A DNA stretch of 64,000 nt, taken from the NCBI GenBank assembly GCA_963210315.1, contig OY723243.1, forward strand, positions 310,001 to 374,000, in the 5' to 3' direction. The notes beneath the pieces were generated by a model that searched no databases, was not told where the DNA came from, and saw only the letters and a program-made list of their open reading frames with translations. This DNA is from Rhynchopus euleeides (taxonomy: Eukaryota > Euglenozoa > Diplonemea > Diplonemida > Diplonemidae). This document shows, piece by piece, positions 22,171 through 33,267 of this stretch. The position numbers and the translations under genes are program-made. Position 1 is the stretch's first letter. Every line of letters begins with the position of its first letter.

Positions 22171-24658
22171 TCACGCAAGGCAGGTCGAGAGGCACTTCGC
22201 GTAACCAAACTTCGTCTCCGTGTCGTACACATTCCGCAGCTGCAAGGTGGTGGGTGTGGTGGGTGTGCGGCGATGCAACTCGTCATACCTGGAAGGTGTT
22301 CGGGAAGTAGCTCCACTCTGTCCAGTCGTGCCCCTTCACATCCACCAGGGCGATCTTGACACGACCATCGAGGCTGCCCACCAGGTGGTCCAGCGTGGAG
22401 TGCAGCTTCAAGCCTTCGCGGTGGTTGCGGATGCGTGTGTAGTCGTTCTTGAAGAGCTGGTGCCCGTTGGAGACATCACACGACTCGAGGGTCACCTTGG
22501 AGTGGTCCGAAGCGGCGGTAGCGCACAGGCCGGAGGGCATGTGGCGCAGCTGCCAGTTCGACAGCAGCTCAAACTTCTGGTCATCCACAGCGAGGCCGTT
22601 TGTCGCGCAGTCACGCACCTTCAGCTCCGTGCCCACAACAGCAGAAGGGCACGGTGAGGTCGGGTTCCAGTTCGTCCCTGCTGCCTTGATGGCAAGGTTG
22701 TCGTACTCCACAGATGCCCACGTGTTGGCGCCGAGTGCGGCAAACCCGTTGTCGATGTTGCGGATTGCCAGCTCGTTGAAAAGCAGGGTCCCGTTCAGCC
22801 ATGCGGTGGCCATGTCGTTGACGGTCTGGAGGCGCAGCGTGAACCACTCCTTGGGGCGCACGGTGGCAAACCCGCTGGTAATGGGAATCTGCTTGCCGCT
22901 CTCGATGGAAGCGGTGCCGTTCTGCGGGGGGCCGCCATACGTCAGGTTCCACACACCGCTGCCCGACACACACAGCACCACTCCCTGCTTCCACATCTGG
23001 TTCACACGCGTGGCGATGCAGCCCTGGTCATTGAAATCCGGGACGCGGATGTCCACCTGCACGTCCAGGTCCTGGAACTCCTTCATCCCGATGAGGGTCA
23101 TGGGGCCGTTGGAGCCCCAGTCGCTCCAGCCAATCGGGACCTGGGGGACCATCTGGCGCAGCACCCCGCCGTGCACCTCGAACGCGCCGATCTGGTCAGT
23201 CAGGTACGCCCCCTCCTGGCCGTCCACAACGCTGTCGAAGTTTTCGACGTGCGGCAGAGGGAATGACGGCGACGAAGCAGGGACGTTGTCGAAGTGACCC
23301 TTCTTGCCTGTGCGGATGGTGGTCAGGGTGATGTAGTCACCAACGTTCACGTCGACCGTGACCTTCCCGCCCACCACCGTCACATCAGGCAGGCGCTCAA
23401 ACTGCTGCGTCACGTTCGTTTCATAGTTCGACTTCCACACAGCAAGCGTCGTGGCTTCCAGGTCGGACGACAGCTCGAAGGTGGCGGTCTCGTCACTCAC
23501 CTTAAAGTCCGGGATAGGGTACCTTGTGCACTGGGCGTGGTCGTGCGAGATCTTGACGATCAGCATGGTGAAGTCCTTGCCCTGCGTGTCCACCAGGGTG
23601 GTGTAGAACCCGCCGTTTGCCAGCTCGCCGCTCCCCTTGCCCACAGCAAGATACTCCCACCCGATCTGGGTGAACTGCGTCATGTGCGCTGTGGCCCACA
23701 CCACCTCCATCGTGTCGTAGTGCCCCGACCACGGCTCCACCGCAGTCAGCAGGGACGAGGCATACCAGTTGGTGCCGTGGTAGTAAGACCCCACCAGGTT
23801 CCAGATAATGCTTGAAGTCATGCCGGACTTGACATAGTGAGAGTGCACAACACGTGCCCAGCACGCTGCACCGTTGTAGTCGTCGTAGCTGGACGACTCC
23901 TCGCTGGACCAGAAGGGCTTGTTGAGCGAGTGGCACACCGGGTACGGCTCAACGTCTGTGGGGTAGTGCAGACCAACGATGTCGATGGCAGCAGCGTACT
24001 CCTTCTCGACCGCGAGGACCTCGCACACATAGGCCAGCCCATCGTTGGCGATCAGCTTAATGTCTGGGTGCCCGGCTGCCGCAAGCATGCTCTTCAGAGC
24101 CCGTGCATACGCGCCGTTCGACAGGCGCTCGTTCCAGATGCCCAGGAAGTCGATGTCAAGGCCGTGCACCTCCTTCGCACCCTTCACCCAGTTCGTGACG
24201 TACAGTGCCGTCTGGTTGGGGTACTTGAATGGAGAGCCGTGGTGCTCACCTGTGACAGGGTCGTTGCCCACCCAGGCAGGGAAGGCCCAGGGCAGCCCGT
24301 ACAGCTTGATGTCGGGGTTGCGCTTCTTTGCCTCCTTCATCAGCCACCACTCGTACCCACGCGTCACGTCGAGGTCGTCCTTCGAGTGCATGTGGCTGGT
24401 CTCCGTCCCGTCGGTCGACTGCGAGTCACCCCCGATCTCGACCTTCAGCATTTGCAGCGACGCACCGAAGTTGGGCAGGAACAGGTAGTCAAGAATCTGC
24501 GACCTCTGTGGCTCCTTGTAGTCAACGAGAAGGCGCGACGTGGCACCACCACCAGAGATCGCCCCAAGCCCCCAGAACTTGTCCTTTGCAGAGCTCTTGT
24601 CCACGACATACGCAGCGTGGCACGCCACCACGGCACATGCAAGCAGCGCGGACCGCAT
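22171..24658 (-). CDS. GALC: Galactocerebrosidase (GH59), copy 2, two exons
   Basis: Exons 24658-22289 and 22239-22171 around a 49-bp GT-AG intron (22240-22288): 812 residues. Same signal peptide, catalytic glutamates (GIWNER, FWSSEE) and trefoil-like C terminus as copy 1. Large parts are almost identical to copy 1. The block between about residues 137 and 242, right around and after the acid/base, and the C-terminal 70 residues are strongly diverged. That pattern points to a tandem duplication with later gene conversion, or selection for different substrates. Exon 2 reads LRNVYDT to AKCLSTCLA, homologous to copy 1. It lies 270 bases downstream of the YjbQ gene. Confidence 0.93.
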
Positions 24659-24928
24659 ATCCGCAACCGAAAGAAACACGGCACGCCTGCTGTGGGTGTG
24701 CGTGTGTGGTGTGGCAAGGCGACAGAGCAGGCACAGGTGCCAAGCGGCACTGCCAGAATCAGAAAGCATCACTCCCACTACCAAATCTGAGTTCTCCGTT
24801 CGCTGCACGTTCCGTGGGAAAAACTCGCGAATAAATAACCGCTTCGCTGAAAACACCCCGCCGAGAGGCACAGGCTTTCTCACCCCAGCACAACACACGC
24901 AGAGACCTGAAACGGCTACCCTTTCAGG

Positions 24929-26044
24929 CTAGAAGAACACACACTCAACGGCACACGCTGCCGGAGATGAAGACACGACGAAGACCCGCTGCCCCTCCTG
25001 CAGCAGCTCCAGCGGGAGCACCTCCGTATGCCCCAGGAGCGTCTCACCAACAGTCTCCGCACAGCCTGGCCCCAGCGGCAGCTGGGTGTAGGCTGGCGCT
25101 GCGCAGGACACATGCACCTGCGCTCCTGGCGCCGCGAGATAGACGGCACCGGCACCGCCGGGCACACCCGCTGCCGCCTGCAGCACGGCAGAAGTGATGT
25201 CCCCGACACCCGACACCTCCGCACGGTGTGCGGGATGCAGCACCACGCAGGTCACCTTGCGTGTGTGCCCACAGCCATACCCACCCACATCGCGGTGCTC
25301 GTTGAGCAGCACCCGCTTCGAGGCAGTCAGCGAGCTGGACACGGCGCAGCCACACCCCAGCAGGGTGGACTTCATGTGCCCCGGCATGTCATCCCGCCCC
25401 TCATAGGTGTGCTCGAAGAACTCGTCGTTCCACGCATCCGGCACGACGTGCTCCATCAGGGGCTCCAGGTCCTGGCAGAGGGCAGTGGCCCGCAGGCACA
25501 GCGACGCAGACGTGTGGTGTGTGTGCACCACCGCGACCTGCCCTGCCTGCAGGCTGAGGCGCTGCGTGATGTCGTGCGACGCCCTGCTGTCAGCCTGGTA
25601 GGAGAAGGTGTGCGGCTTGTCGCCCGGCAGCACGGCGGCCCACAGGTCCACCTGTGTGGCGCCCTGTGTGAAGAAGACGTAGAGGCCCTGCCATGTCCCG
25701 AGGGCTAGTTTGCCGCTGAGTACAGGCACTACAATGCTGCGGCCGATAATGTCGAAGATGGTGGTGGCTCCGCCCCCCAGTGTGGCTGCAATGCGGCCAA
25801 GGGCACCCAGCATGTCGGACCTCACTGTGGCGTCGCAGTTCTCGTTGAGGCTGACAGCGCCTGCAGGGGCGGATAGGGCGACAGCCCCGCACAGCCCTGT
25901 GCCCTGGAGTGCCGTGCGCTGCACAGCGGAGGTGGGTGCCAGCGCCACGCAGACGCCGGGGCATGAAGGGACTGAGGTGCAGTGCAGCTGCGATACATCG
26001 AGGGTGATCTTCTTCACCAGGGCAGCGCCCGCTGCGCGCGCCAT
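24929..26044 (-). CDS. Tandem YjbQ/UPF0047-type protein
   Basis: 371 residues from ATG at 26044. Two YjbQ-like domains are recognisable. The first (residues 10-190) has AVSLNENCDATVRSDM and LALGTWQGLYVFF. The second (190-330) has HTHHTSASLCL, HTYEGRDDMPGHMKSTLLG and NEHRDVGGYGCGHTRKV. The active-site-like histidine motif survives only in the second domain, whereas the GTWQG motif survives only in the first, so the domains may complement each other or one is structural. Family function is poorly known (thiamine-phosphate synthase activity has been reported for bacterial members). The extra 40 C-terminal residues are unrelated. Confidence 0.8.
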   Translation of the reverse strand: MARAAGAALVKKITLDVSQLHCTSVPSCPGVCVALAPTSAVQRTALQGTGLCGAVALSAPAGAVSLNENCDATVRSDMLGALGRIAATLGGGATTIFDIIGRSIVVPVLSGKLALGTWQGLYVFFTQGATQVDLWAAVLPGDKPHTFSYQADSRASHDITQRLSLQAGQVAVVHTHHTSASLCLRATALCQDLEPLMEHVVPDAWNDEFFEHTYEGRDDMPGHMKSTLLGCGCAVSSSLTASKRVLLNEHRDVGGYGCGHTRKVTCVVLHPAHRAEVSGVGDITSAVLQAAAGVPGGAGAVYLAAPGAQVHVSCAAPAYTQLPLGPGCAETVGETLLGHTEVLPLELLQEGQRVFVVSSSPAACAVECVFF

Positions 26045-26890
26045 GTCGGGCAGCCCCGGCGCCTGCCCTCGCTTGTGCTGGTGTGATGGGATGCGAGGAC
26101 CACCCCTGTCCTGTGCACGCCCCCGGCAATGGAAACAGTGGCCAAGAATAGGGAGTGGAGGGGGTGGGCAGTTGGGGTGGAGTGGTCGCATGGTGTCACC
26201 CATCGTGGCACGTCGCGTAGCACTGCAGCAGCTTTTCTTGTGTTCTCAAGCCTGTGGAACAATTTTTTGAAACGAAAATTTCGGCCATGCAACTCTCGGC
26301 CGAACCTCGAGCAGCCCCGTGAAGGGGCCACTGTTTTAGGTTCACGGTTGGCGTTGCCTGCCTCCTTCGCACAGCACCATCCCACCAGAGGGTTGGAAAA
26401 CGCGCTGGTGAGAGTGTCGTACACCCGCTTCATGCCATGAAACGCCTTGGCCAGCAACTGTCACAAAAGAGTGACATCGCCGCTTCGTACCGAGTAAAGC
26501 TTCCACAAACTCACAAACCCCACTCGGGAGTGCCGGAAGCTTCGCAAAACCCAAAAACACGCCACCCTCGCCATTCTGGGAAGAACGGCGGGGGCCACAC
26601 CCACCATCACCCCCAATGAAAACGAAAACAGATCTTCACAACCCGGACAGAACAGAAAAGGGCTGTCCACGGGACCGAAAGGGGCATGCAACGCTTTTTG
26701 AGAACCTTGACGGCTTTGCAAGCACGGGAGACCGGCACACGCCGCAGTGGGATAAATGGGGAAACCTTCCGCTGCTATGGCAAGGATGGGCACGGTTCCC
26801 CCTGCGCGAAGGCGAACTCCGCTGAAGGGACCTCCGCTCACTCGTTATCCGGGTGTGCTGAGCGGGCCGTGCGAAGCAGATCGAGCCACT
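26045..26890. other. Intergenic stretch, nothing recognised
   Basis: About 850 bases of mixed composition between the YjbQ start and the last exon of the PSI-domain gene. No ORF with recognisable content on either strand. Confidence 0.6.
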
Positions 26891-28479
26891 TCAATACTCG
26901 ACTTCCTGTGAGGCGTGGATGAGTCGGATGGGTGCATGTGCTGGTGTGTGTGTGTTGAGTGTATGCAGGGGTTTCTCTGCCCAACCCCCCCAACCCCCCG
27001 CCACAGGGCACCGCAAAGCGAACATACGTTCATATCGGCATTCGGCTTCCACGACACAGGATCGATGTCCTCCGTCAGCTCGCAGCGGCTATCGGTGATG
27101 CTCTCGAGATCGCCACGATCGGACATTGTCGCAGAGAGGGTTGGCTCCGGGGCAGTTTTGTGCGAATCCACAGTGTGCTGCCGTGCGATGCATGCCCTGA
27201 GATGAGGGTAAAAGGTGTTAACGATACGAAGGGGCGAGGGAACAGCCCCATGCGTTGGCAACCTCGAGAGCCAAAGCGAACCTACGATCATAAACACACA
27301 AACACACACACCCAACACATCACCACCTCCAGAGCCCCATAGCACCCTCAGGCCCACATACCTCCGCATGCTGATTCCCAGCAGTCCGACGGAGCAGCAG
27401 AACACAAGCGCTACCACTGTCATCCAGATGTCGAGGTGCTCCGCTGCACGGGGAAGGTGTTCTTCAAACTTGTCCTGCCCCACCTCCTGCGGCATCACCT
27501 TCACGGCCTGCGGCCTCTCCGGGTGGCCTGTGCTCAGGCGGCCCGTCTCGTTGGACTCCTTCGAGTGGTTGAAGTGGAAGAAGGGCGATGCCGTCTTCCC
27601 GCCGAACAGCGACCCCCAGTCGACCGCAGGGGCCTTGACGCTCCCTTTGGGCGGCGGTGTCACGACGATGTCCGGACGCCCCCACGTGTCCCCCTCGCCC
27701 CACGTGATCTCGGGGTCCTCCAGGTCGGTGAGCTCCGGCACCTCTGTGTTTTTCAGCTGCTCGCAGATGTCCTGGTTGCTGCGCCACTTGCAGAACCCCG
27801 ACATGCAGTCGTGCACCTCCTCAAGGGATTTGCATTCGAACTTCGGCACGGGCGACGCCTTCGTGGGGCACTGCCAGGCGATGCTCTGCAGAATGGATGT
27901 GTCTTTGCAGACACCGCAGAGGTCATACGGCTGCGCCGAGTCCTGCACCAGGCAGGCAGATGTTGCACCACACCACACACACCCACCATGGTCAGTGCAG
28001 CTGCTGCAGCTGCGGTGCTGCAAGCAGGAGTCCTTCCTGTGCATGGTGACACACCACTCCGTGTCCCTGTTGAGGTCCCACTCGTCACAGAGGATGAGGT
28101 GCGGGCAGAAGTGGATCCCCGCGTCCGAAGCGAACACATCCTTCATGCGCACCTTGATGCCGCCGGAGCAGAAGCGGGCATCGGAGATGAATATATCCCC
28201 TACAGTCGCGTCACGCTCCTCACGCTTTCCCCCATTCCACTGTGTCGACACATTGAGGGTCGCGGTGCACTCCTTCGAAGATAAATTCATACTGCCGGTG
28301 TGCTTCTGGCTGAACTCATCCACGCTGATGTCGCAGTGGCATGCGATGATCCCGGTGGCAGGGTGGTAGTCAGCAGCCTTGCAGGAGCTGCAGTCAATGC
28401 TTGCCGACCCCGACACCGCCCCGACGAGTAGATAGCACACCGCACTGGCAGCGAGCCATGCTGCAGGCATGCGACGCAT
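26891..28479 (-). CDS. PSI-domain type I membrane protein, three exons
   Basis: Exons 28479-27362, 27196-27028 and 26905-26891 with GT-AG introns of 165 and 122 bp (both start GTATGT): 433 residues. A signal peptide (MRRMPAAWLAASAVCYLLVG) leads to a Cys-rich ectodomain. Around residue 180 stands a PSI (plexin-semaphorin-integrin) repeat, CLQHRSCSSCTDHGGCVWCG. A linker rich in Asp/Pro follows, then one membrane segment (WMTVVALVFCCSVGLLGISM, about residues 350-372) and a cytosolic tail that ends NEVEY. Likely a surface or endomembrane receptor-like protein; no ligand can be named. Intron 1 is a multiple of three without stops, so an unspliced reading would also stay open. The ATG follows a CACACACAG acceptor-like sequence by five bases. 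Confidence 0.82.
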
Positions 28480-29613
28480 GAGATCTGTGTGTGCGGAGAT
28501 AGGGTCTGGAGTGAAGATGAAGGGGACGGCAGCTACCGAATCCCAACCCCCCTCAGTCAGATAGCCTGGGCGAGCCAATGCTGGGTGTGGATGCGTAGGT
28601 CTGATGCATGGGTTCATGCGCCACATGCCGATGCAATGGAAATGGGGCAGCGTGAGGTGGAGTGGGGGCGGGGGTAGGGGGGTGTGGGCTGGCAGCCTCC
28701 CACACGACGGCACCGTCTCGGCAAAACACACACCCAAGCAAGGCCACCAGAAATCAGACAGATCACAAAACGGAACGTGGGGGGGTGGTGGGGGGGGGGG
28801 GGGTACACAGACGTGTTGCCCGCCGCAAATGCCAGAGAGGCACGGTCTGTTGATACCACGAAACAGGTGTGGCTCTATTTTGGGGGTATTTTGGCCAATT
28901 TTCGAAATCCTATTTTGGTTTTTTTGCACTTTTTTTGGGTACTTTTTTGCACGATTTCTGTGCCTCAGACACAGATTTTGGTGTGATTTTTGCGCTATTT
29001 TGATTCACTCGGCCTGACCGATGCATACGATTCGAAAAAATGGCGAAAAAATCACTATCAACAACGGTGAACGAATGGAGGTAGATGGGGAAGTGGAAGG
29101 ACACAGCACGCCCTCTCACTGATCGCCATCTGTACACTACCTCTCTGTTCAAGGCGGTCAGTGTCACTTGATGGCGCTGCACACAAATCACTGCTACATC
29201 CCAGGGCGCCTTCCCTTGTGAGAATAGCGGAACTTCTGCGGTTGCAGTTTGGTGGTTGAGGCCGGTGGTGATATCACTTTGGTGACTGTGCTTCCTTCCC
29301 CCTGAGCTCGATCAGATCCAGGTCGACCTGGTGCTGTGTGGCTCCTGGTGTGTTATCTCTTTGCTTCCTCGCACACATACACGTGGTTCCGCGAATCGCC
29401 ACGGATGCCCACCAAGTCGAACCCGAAACATGATCACGGGTCCACGACAACCCTTTCGAGATGTCATGGCCGCAAGCCCGCAAACCCGATCGCATTCGCA
29501 AGGTGGTTCGTCTCTTAGAGATCAGTGCTCGGGCCCAGCCTCCCGCGAGGGTGCTGGAACCGACATGCCGCAGCCCCGTACGCGCAAGGACTTGGCTCCA
29601 AGACCAGGCACAT
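28480..29613. other. Intergenic stretch, T-rich and repetitive
   Basis: Contains a G run at 28790-28802 and an AT-rich patch (28870-29040) with repeated TTTTGG/TTTTTTGC motifs. No gene seen. Confidence 0.6.
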
Positions 29614-29680
29614 GCCACAGGGGGGTGTGGGGGGCGGAGCCCCCCAGCCGCCGGAGGCCACGGTAGCGAACGTCTGTTGG
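29614..29680 (-). repeat. 65-bp GC-rich hairpin repeat, copy A
   Basis: One of five near-identical modules in this window. Each contains a strong hairpin (CTGGGGGG, five-base loop, CCCCCCAG), then AGCCGCCGGAGGCCACGGTAG and GAACGTCTGTT or a variant. Confidence 0.8.
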
Positions 29681-29771
29681 CCTGGCTCCATAGTCGCATA
29701 CGCTCAAGTACAACACAACTGACAGATAGCACATGTCGCATGGGGGGACGATAAATTGTCGCGCAAAGACA

Positions 29772-29840
29772 CGCCACAGGGGGGTCTGGGGGGCGGAGCC
29801 CCCCAGCCGCCGGAGGCCACGGTAGTGAACATCTGTTGGT
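29772..29840 (-). repeat. 65-bp GC-rich hairpin repeat, copy B
   Basis: Same orientation as copy A, 158 bases on. It ends GTGAACATCTGTTGG. Confidence 0.8.
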
Positions 29841-29897
29841 TTGAGCTCGAGAGCAAGCCTCACACCACCGCCCTCCGACCCCCCTCTCCACCCCCCA

Positions 29898-30206
29898 GGT
29901 GCAACATTTTTTTGCACCCGGAAAATGTGTTCTTTTGACTGTTTGAGCACATCCAAGACCGGGAACATAAAAGAATTCTGCCAATGCCAAGTAGGGTCAC
30001 AATAAAACCCAAAGGAAAATGGTGCAAAAAAGTAGTGACCACCACCCCCATCCCCACCTCCGGGTGCAAAAATTTTTTTGGCCACGGAAAATGTGTTCTT
30101 TTGAATGTTTGAGCACATCCAAGACCGGGAACATAAAAATTTTCTGCCAATACCAAGTAGGGTCACAATAAAATCCAAAGGAAAAAAGTGCAAAAAAATA
30201 GTGCAA
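29898..30206. repeat. 166-bp tandem duplication
   Basis: Two units, starting about 29898 and 30063, share GGAAAATGTGTTCTTTTGA, GTTTGAGCACATCCAAGACC and CCAAGTAGGGTCACAATAAA. They differ by scattered substitutions and small indels, mostly in A/T runs. No coding frame is preserved. Confidence 0.85.
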
Positions 30207-31390
30207 AAAAATATTTTTTCCCCAAATTCCTATTTTCATTCCGTGAAATAGATACACGCCTGCCACGAAATGAAAAAAATTTTTTTTTGCGGCCTGTGTG
30301 GTTGTCTTCGTCGTTTTTTTTCTGCGACCGGACATCCCCTTCTGGAGACACCGATCTACACTATGAACCGCTAGCTGATGCTGGAGCTTTCGGGAGCCTC
30401 TGCGAGTGGGTGGCCACGTTTTCTTTGGTGGACGCATCCAAAAGGAAATAAAGAAATAAAGAACCCGAAAAGAGGTCGAGGCACCCGCTCCACACCAGCA
30501 TCTTGGGGCTGGGGGTTCTCAGTTCACACAGGTGAGGATCAGTCCTCTGTGAGGCGCTTATCCTGAAGACGTTCCAGTTCCCCAGTCGGTCTCCAGAAAC
30601 TCGGGCCGCGTCTGGCGCTGTATCGCCTCGGCGGGGCTGTCGTCCCTTACAGTCTTCTCTGTACGAGGTCATCCACAGGCTGCACACCTGCCCCGCGGCT
30701 GTGTGGCAGTCTTCGCGGAGTGCAATGCGAAGGTCTGGCCTGACGTGGTGTGACTATTTAGACTCCAGGTGTCTCCACCCTTCCTGGTCTGGGGAGCCTC
30801 GGTACCCAAGCCGTTTTAGGTCATGCTCCAGACCACGGCCGTGCTAGACTCCTGGTGCAGGCACCCGTCATGGTCCGGGGACGGCCCCCCCAGGCAGTTT
30901 AACGTCTTACCCAGGACTAGGGGTGTGGGGCGGGGGTGGGGGGTGGGGGGTGCAAAGAACATCCTCTGTCAGGCCCTGGGGGGGCGGGGGGTACAACACA
31001 CTCCACAGCACTGCTCAGTAGCAACTGCACTCCCGCCTGTTTTGTTTGTTTTTTTGTTTGCTTTTTTGATGCGTTGGGGCTTCCGCCCACAAAAAAAATG
31101 CCCCTGAAATGATGATCACACCGATTCGCCTGATGAAAAGGGTGGGGTCATAAGTGTATAGAGTGCGTCCGGTTGCTGTGACTGTGGCGGATGACTTTCT
31201 GACGCACCACACGAGTGACACGCAGCGAGTGCGAGAGAGAGAGAGAGAGAGAAATGAAGAGGGTTTTCACTATCGGCAAACTTTCGGCAACGTTCGGCGA
31301 TTTTCACCTATAAATAGGAGGAAGTGCACCAACGCAACGCACCGTGTTCGGCGCCGTGGAGACCCCTGCATGAAGCATGAAGAAAAAAAG
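30207..31390. other. Intergenic stretch, nothing recognised
   Basis: Mixed sequence with T- and G-runs and a (GA)n microsatellite at about 31228-31251. The motif TGATGCGTTGGGGCTTCCG at 31068-31086 is a variant of one seen at 32372 and 63962. No gene seen. Confidence 0.6.
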
Positions 31391-31742
31391 CTGCTGGATA
31401 CCGCAGGGTTTTCGCTAGCACCGGGGGGGTCAGGCGGTAAAAATATCGGTGCGGTGCTCTTCGAACCGAAAATCAGAGGGGGAAAAAAAAATTTCCGCGG
31501 TGGTGATCAGGGCTGTTCCTAACTGGGGGGCTTGTTCCCCACTTTCAGGATTCTGAACTTTTTTTCTAAGAATTTTTGTAAGGGACCAAAAAGTTTTTTT
31601 CTAAGAATTTTGTGAGGGGATTTTTTTTCTAAGGTTGTTTCGCAGAGGAAATTTTTTTTCTCATTTTTTCCCAGTCGACACGCACAAGGATGGAAGGGAA
31701 GTCTGTCCCCCGTACAGTTCGCCGCTGGCCAACTGGAGAGCC

Positions 31743-31806
31743 AGACGTTCACTACCGTGGCCTCCGGCGGCTGGGGGGCTCCGCCCCCCAGACCCCCCTG
31801 TGGCGT
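31743..31806 (+). repeat. 65-bp GC-rich hairpin repeat, copy C
   Basis: Opposite orientation to copies A and B; preceded by CAGACGTTCACTACCGTGG. Confidence 0.8.
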
Positions 31807-31967
31807 ATGTCTCGTACTCGAGTCCTTCGAATCCCATCAGGTCGGGGTCCAACCATTCCAGTCGCCTCAGGAGGACGCAGCCAACTCGCACAGAATCTGT
31901 ACGCCCACACGGACAGATGTTCGCTACCAGAATCAATCTGTACGCCAGAATCTGTACGCCCACACGA

Positions 31968-32033
31968 ACAGATGTTCGCGACCGTGGCCTCCGGCGGCTG
32001 GGGGGCTCCGCCCCCCAGACCCCCCATGTAGCG
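31968..32033 (+). repeat. 65-bp GC-rich hairpin repeat, copy D
   Basis: Same orientation as copy C, 225 bases on. It is preceded by CAGATGTTCGCGACCGTGG; a partial module (CAGATGTTCGCTACC) lies at about 31914-31930. Confidence 0.8.
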
Positions 32034-32047
32034 TTTGCCCGTCCATC

Positions 32048-32197
32048 TCACTTCCCCGGGTACAGTGCAGCGTAAGAGGTCAGCGCCGCATCCATGAAGC
32101 GCTTCTTCGAAGCCTGGTTGACATCGGACAGGAGGTCGGACTTCCCCACCTGGGAGATGCACTCGCCGCGTTCGCGACATGCGTGACACGCGGCACG
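32048..32197 (-). pseudogene. Possible orphan terminal exon
   Basis: On the minus strand a pyrimidine-rich stretch ending TTTCAGGTAG is followed by 49 codons with protein-like composition, RAACHACRERGECISQVGK to LTSYAALYPGK, then TGA. No upstream exon or in-frame start was recognised, and it lies 15 bases from repeat copy D. It may be a gene fragment carried by a mobile element, the last exon of a gene whose start I missed, or chance. Confidence 0.25.
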
Positions 32198-33013
32198 CTA
32201 CCTGAAACGTGAGTGTGCCTTGCTAACACGGGCATTTCAACGGTCTGCCGGCGACCGTTCCCCAAACCAGTAAACCAGCAGTTTTGGAAAATCGGAGAGG
32301 TCACCCTACTGCGCTGAATATGGTCCGCACCACAGCAAAAAGCGTAGCGACCGTGCTTCCTTCTTCCTTAATGATGCGTTGACGCTTCCACCACCCTAGC
32401 CTGCTGCTTTGATGTGGGTGTGGAGCACATGTGAACACGAAATAGCAAGACACACTGAAAAGAAGCAGGTCGTCGGAAGCACTCCTACACTTTTACGCAT
32501 CATGCATGTGCTTAAAAATCCCCGGGAGCTTTTGGGCTTTCAGACCTGAAGGGCCAGCAGGTGGGTGGTGAGTGGCAGCTTTGTAACTGTCCTTCAGCTG
32601 CTGGCATGTCCAGTCCTACGAGGGTGCCAAGGTGTATTGAGTCCCTGCGGAGCACAACCCCCGATGAGAACGAGCGCCAGGTGATCCTCATTCATTTTCA
32701 GCTGTAACGCGCATGAGGGGCACTCTCTGCCGTATGCATCTCTCAAGAACTGGGCATCACTCTAGAGCTGTCACATGATGACGCGGAGAGAAATCATAGA
32801 AAAAGTCCCGCCTGACGGGCACGCGCATGGAAACTGTGGGGGGGCGAGCAAAAAATCCCTTGTAAAAATTCTTAGAAAAAACCTGGTTCCCCGACCCAAA
32901 AAACCTGGAAAAAGGGCTCGTTCCCCGCCCAGGCCTGGTGGTGATTTGCACCGAAAAATCCCTACCCCATCGGGAGCGCACCACGCGAACACACGTTCCG
33001 CTCTGTGCTGTAG

Positions 33014-33066
33014 TGTAGGTGCACTGATGGTACACCGCAGCGCGGTGTACCATCGGTGTACCTACA
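33014..33066. repeat. Long perfect-stem hairpin
   Basis: TGTAGGT and ACCTACA form the outer stem; GATGGTACACCGC and GCGGTGTACCATC form a 13-bp inner stem with a three-base loop. Confidence 0.85.
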
Positions 33067-33201
33067 CGAGTGTATGGGCACTGGGTGCCACTGACCCCCG
33101 ATTCGAATGGCTTCGGGGTCGTTTTGTCTAACGACGACCCTTTCTCGACATGTTGCCGTCGCATCCACGCAAGGTGGTGGCGATCTCGTAGACAGGCACA
33201 C

Positions 33202-33267
33202 GGCACAGGGGGGTCTGGGGGGCGGAGCCCCCCAGCCGCCGGAGGCCACGGTAGTGGACATCTGTTC
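33202..33267 (-). repeat. 65-bp GC-rich hairpin repeat, copy E
   Basis: Same orientation as A and B; ends GTGGACATCTGTTCC. Confidence 0.8.

Noticed and set aside
31752-32189. 145-codon minus-strand ORF across repeats C and D
   Set aside because: Mostly translation of the 65-bp repeats; the overlapping 49-codon segment in another frame looks more protein-like.
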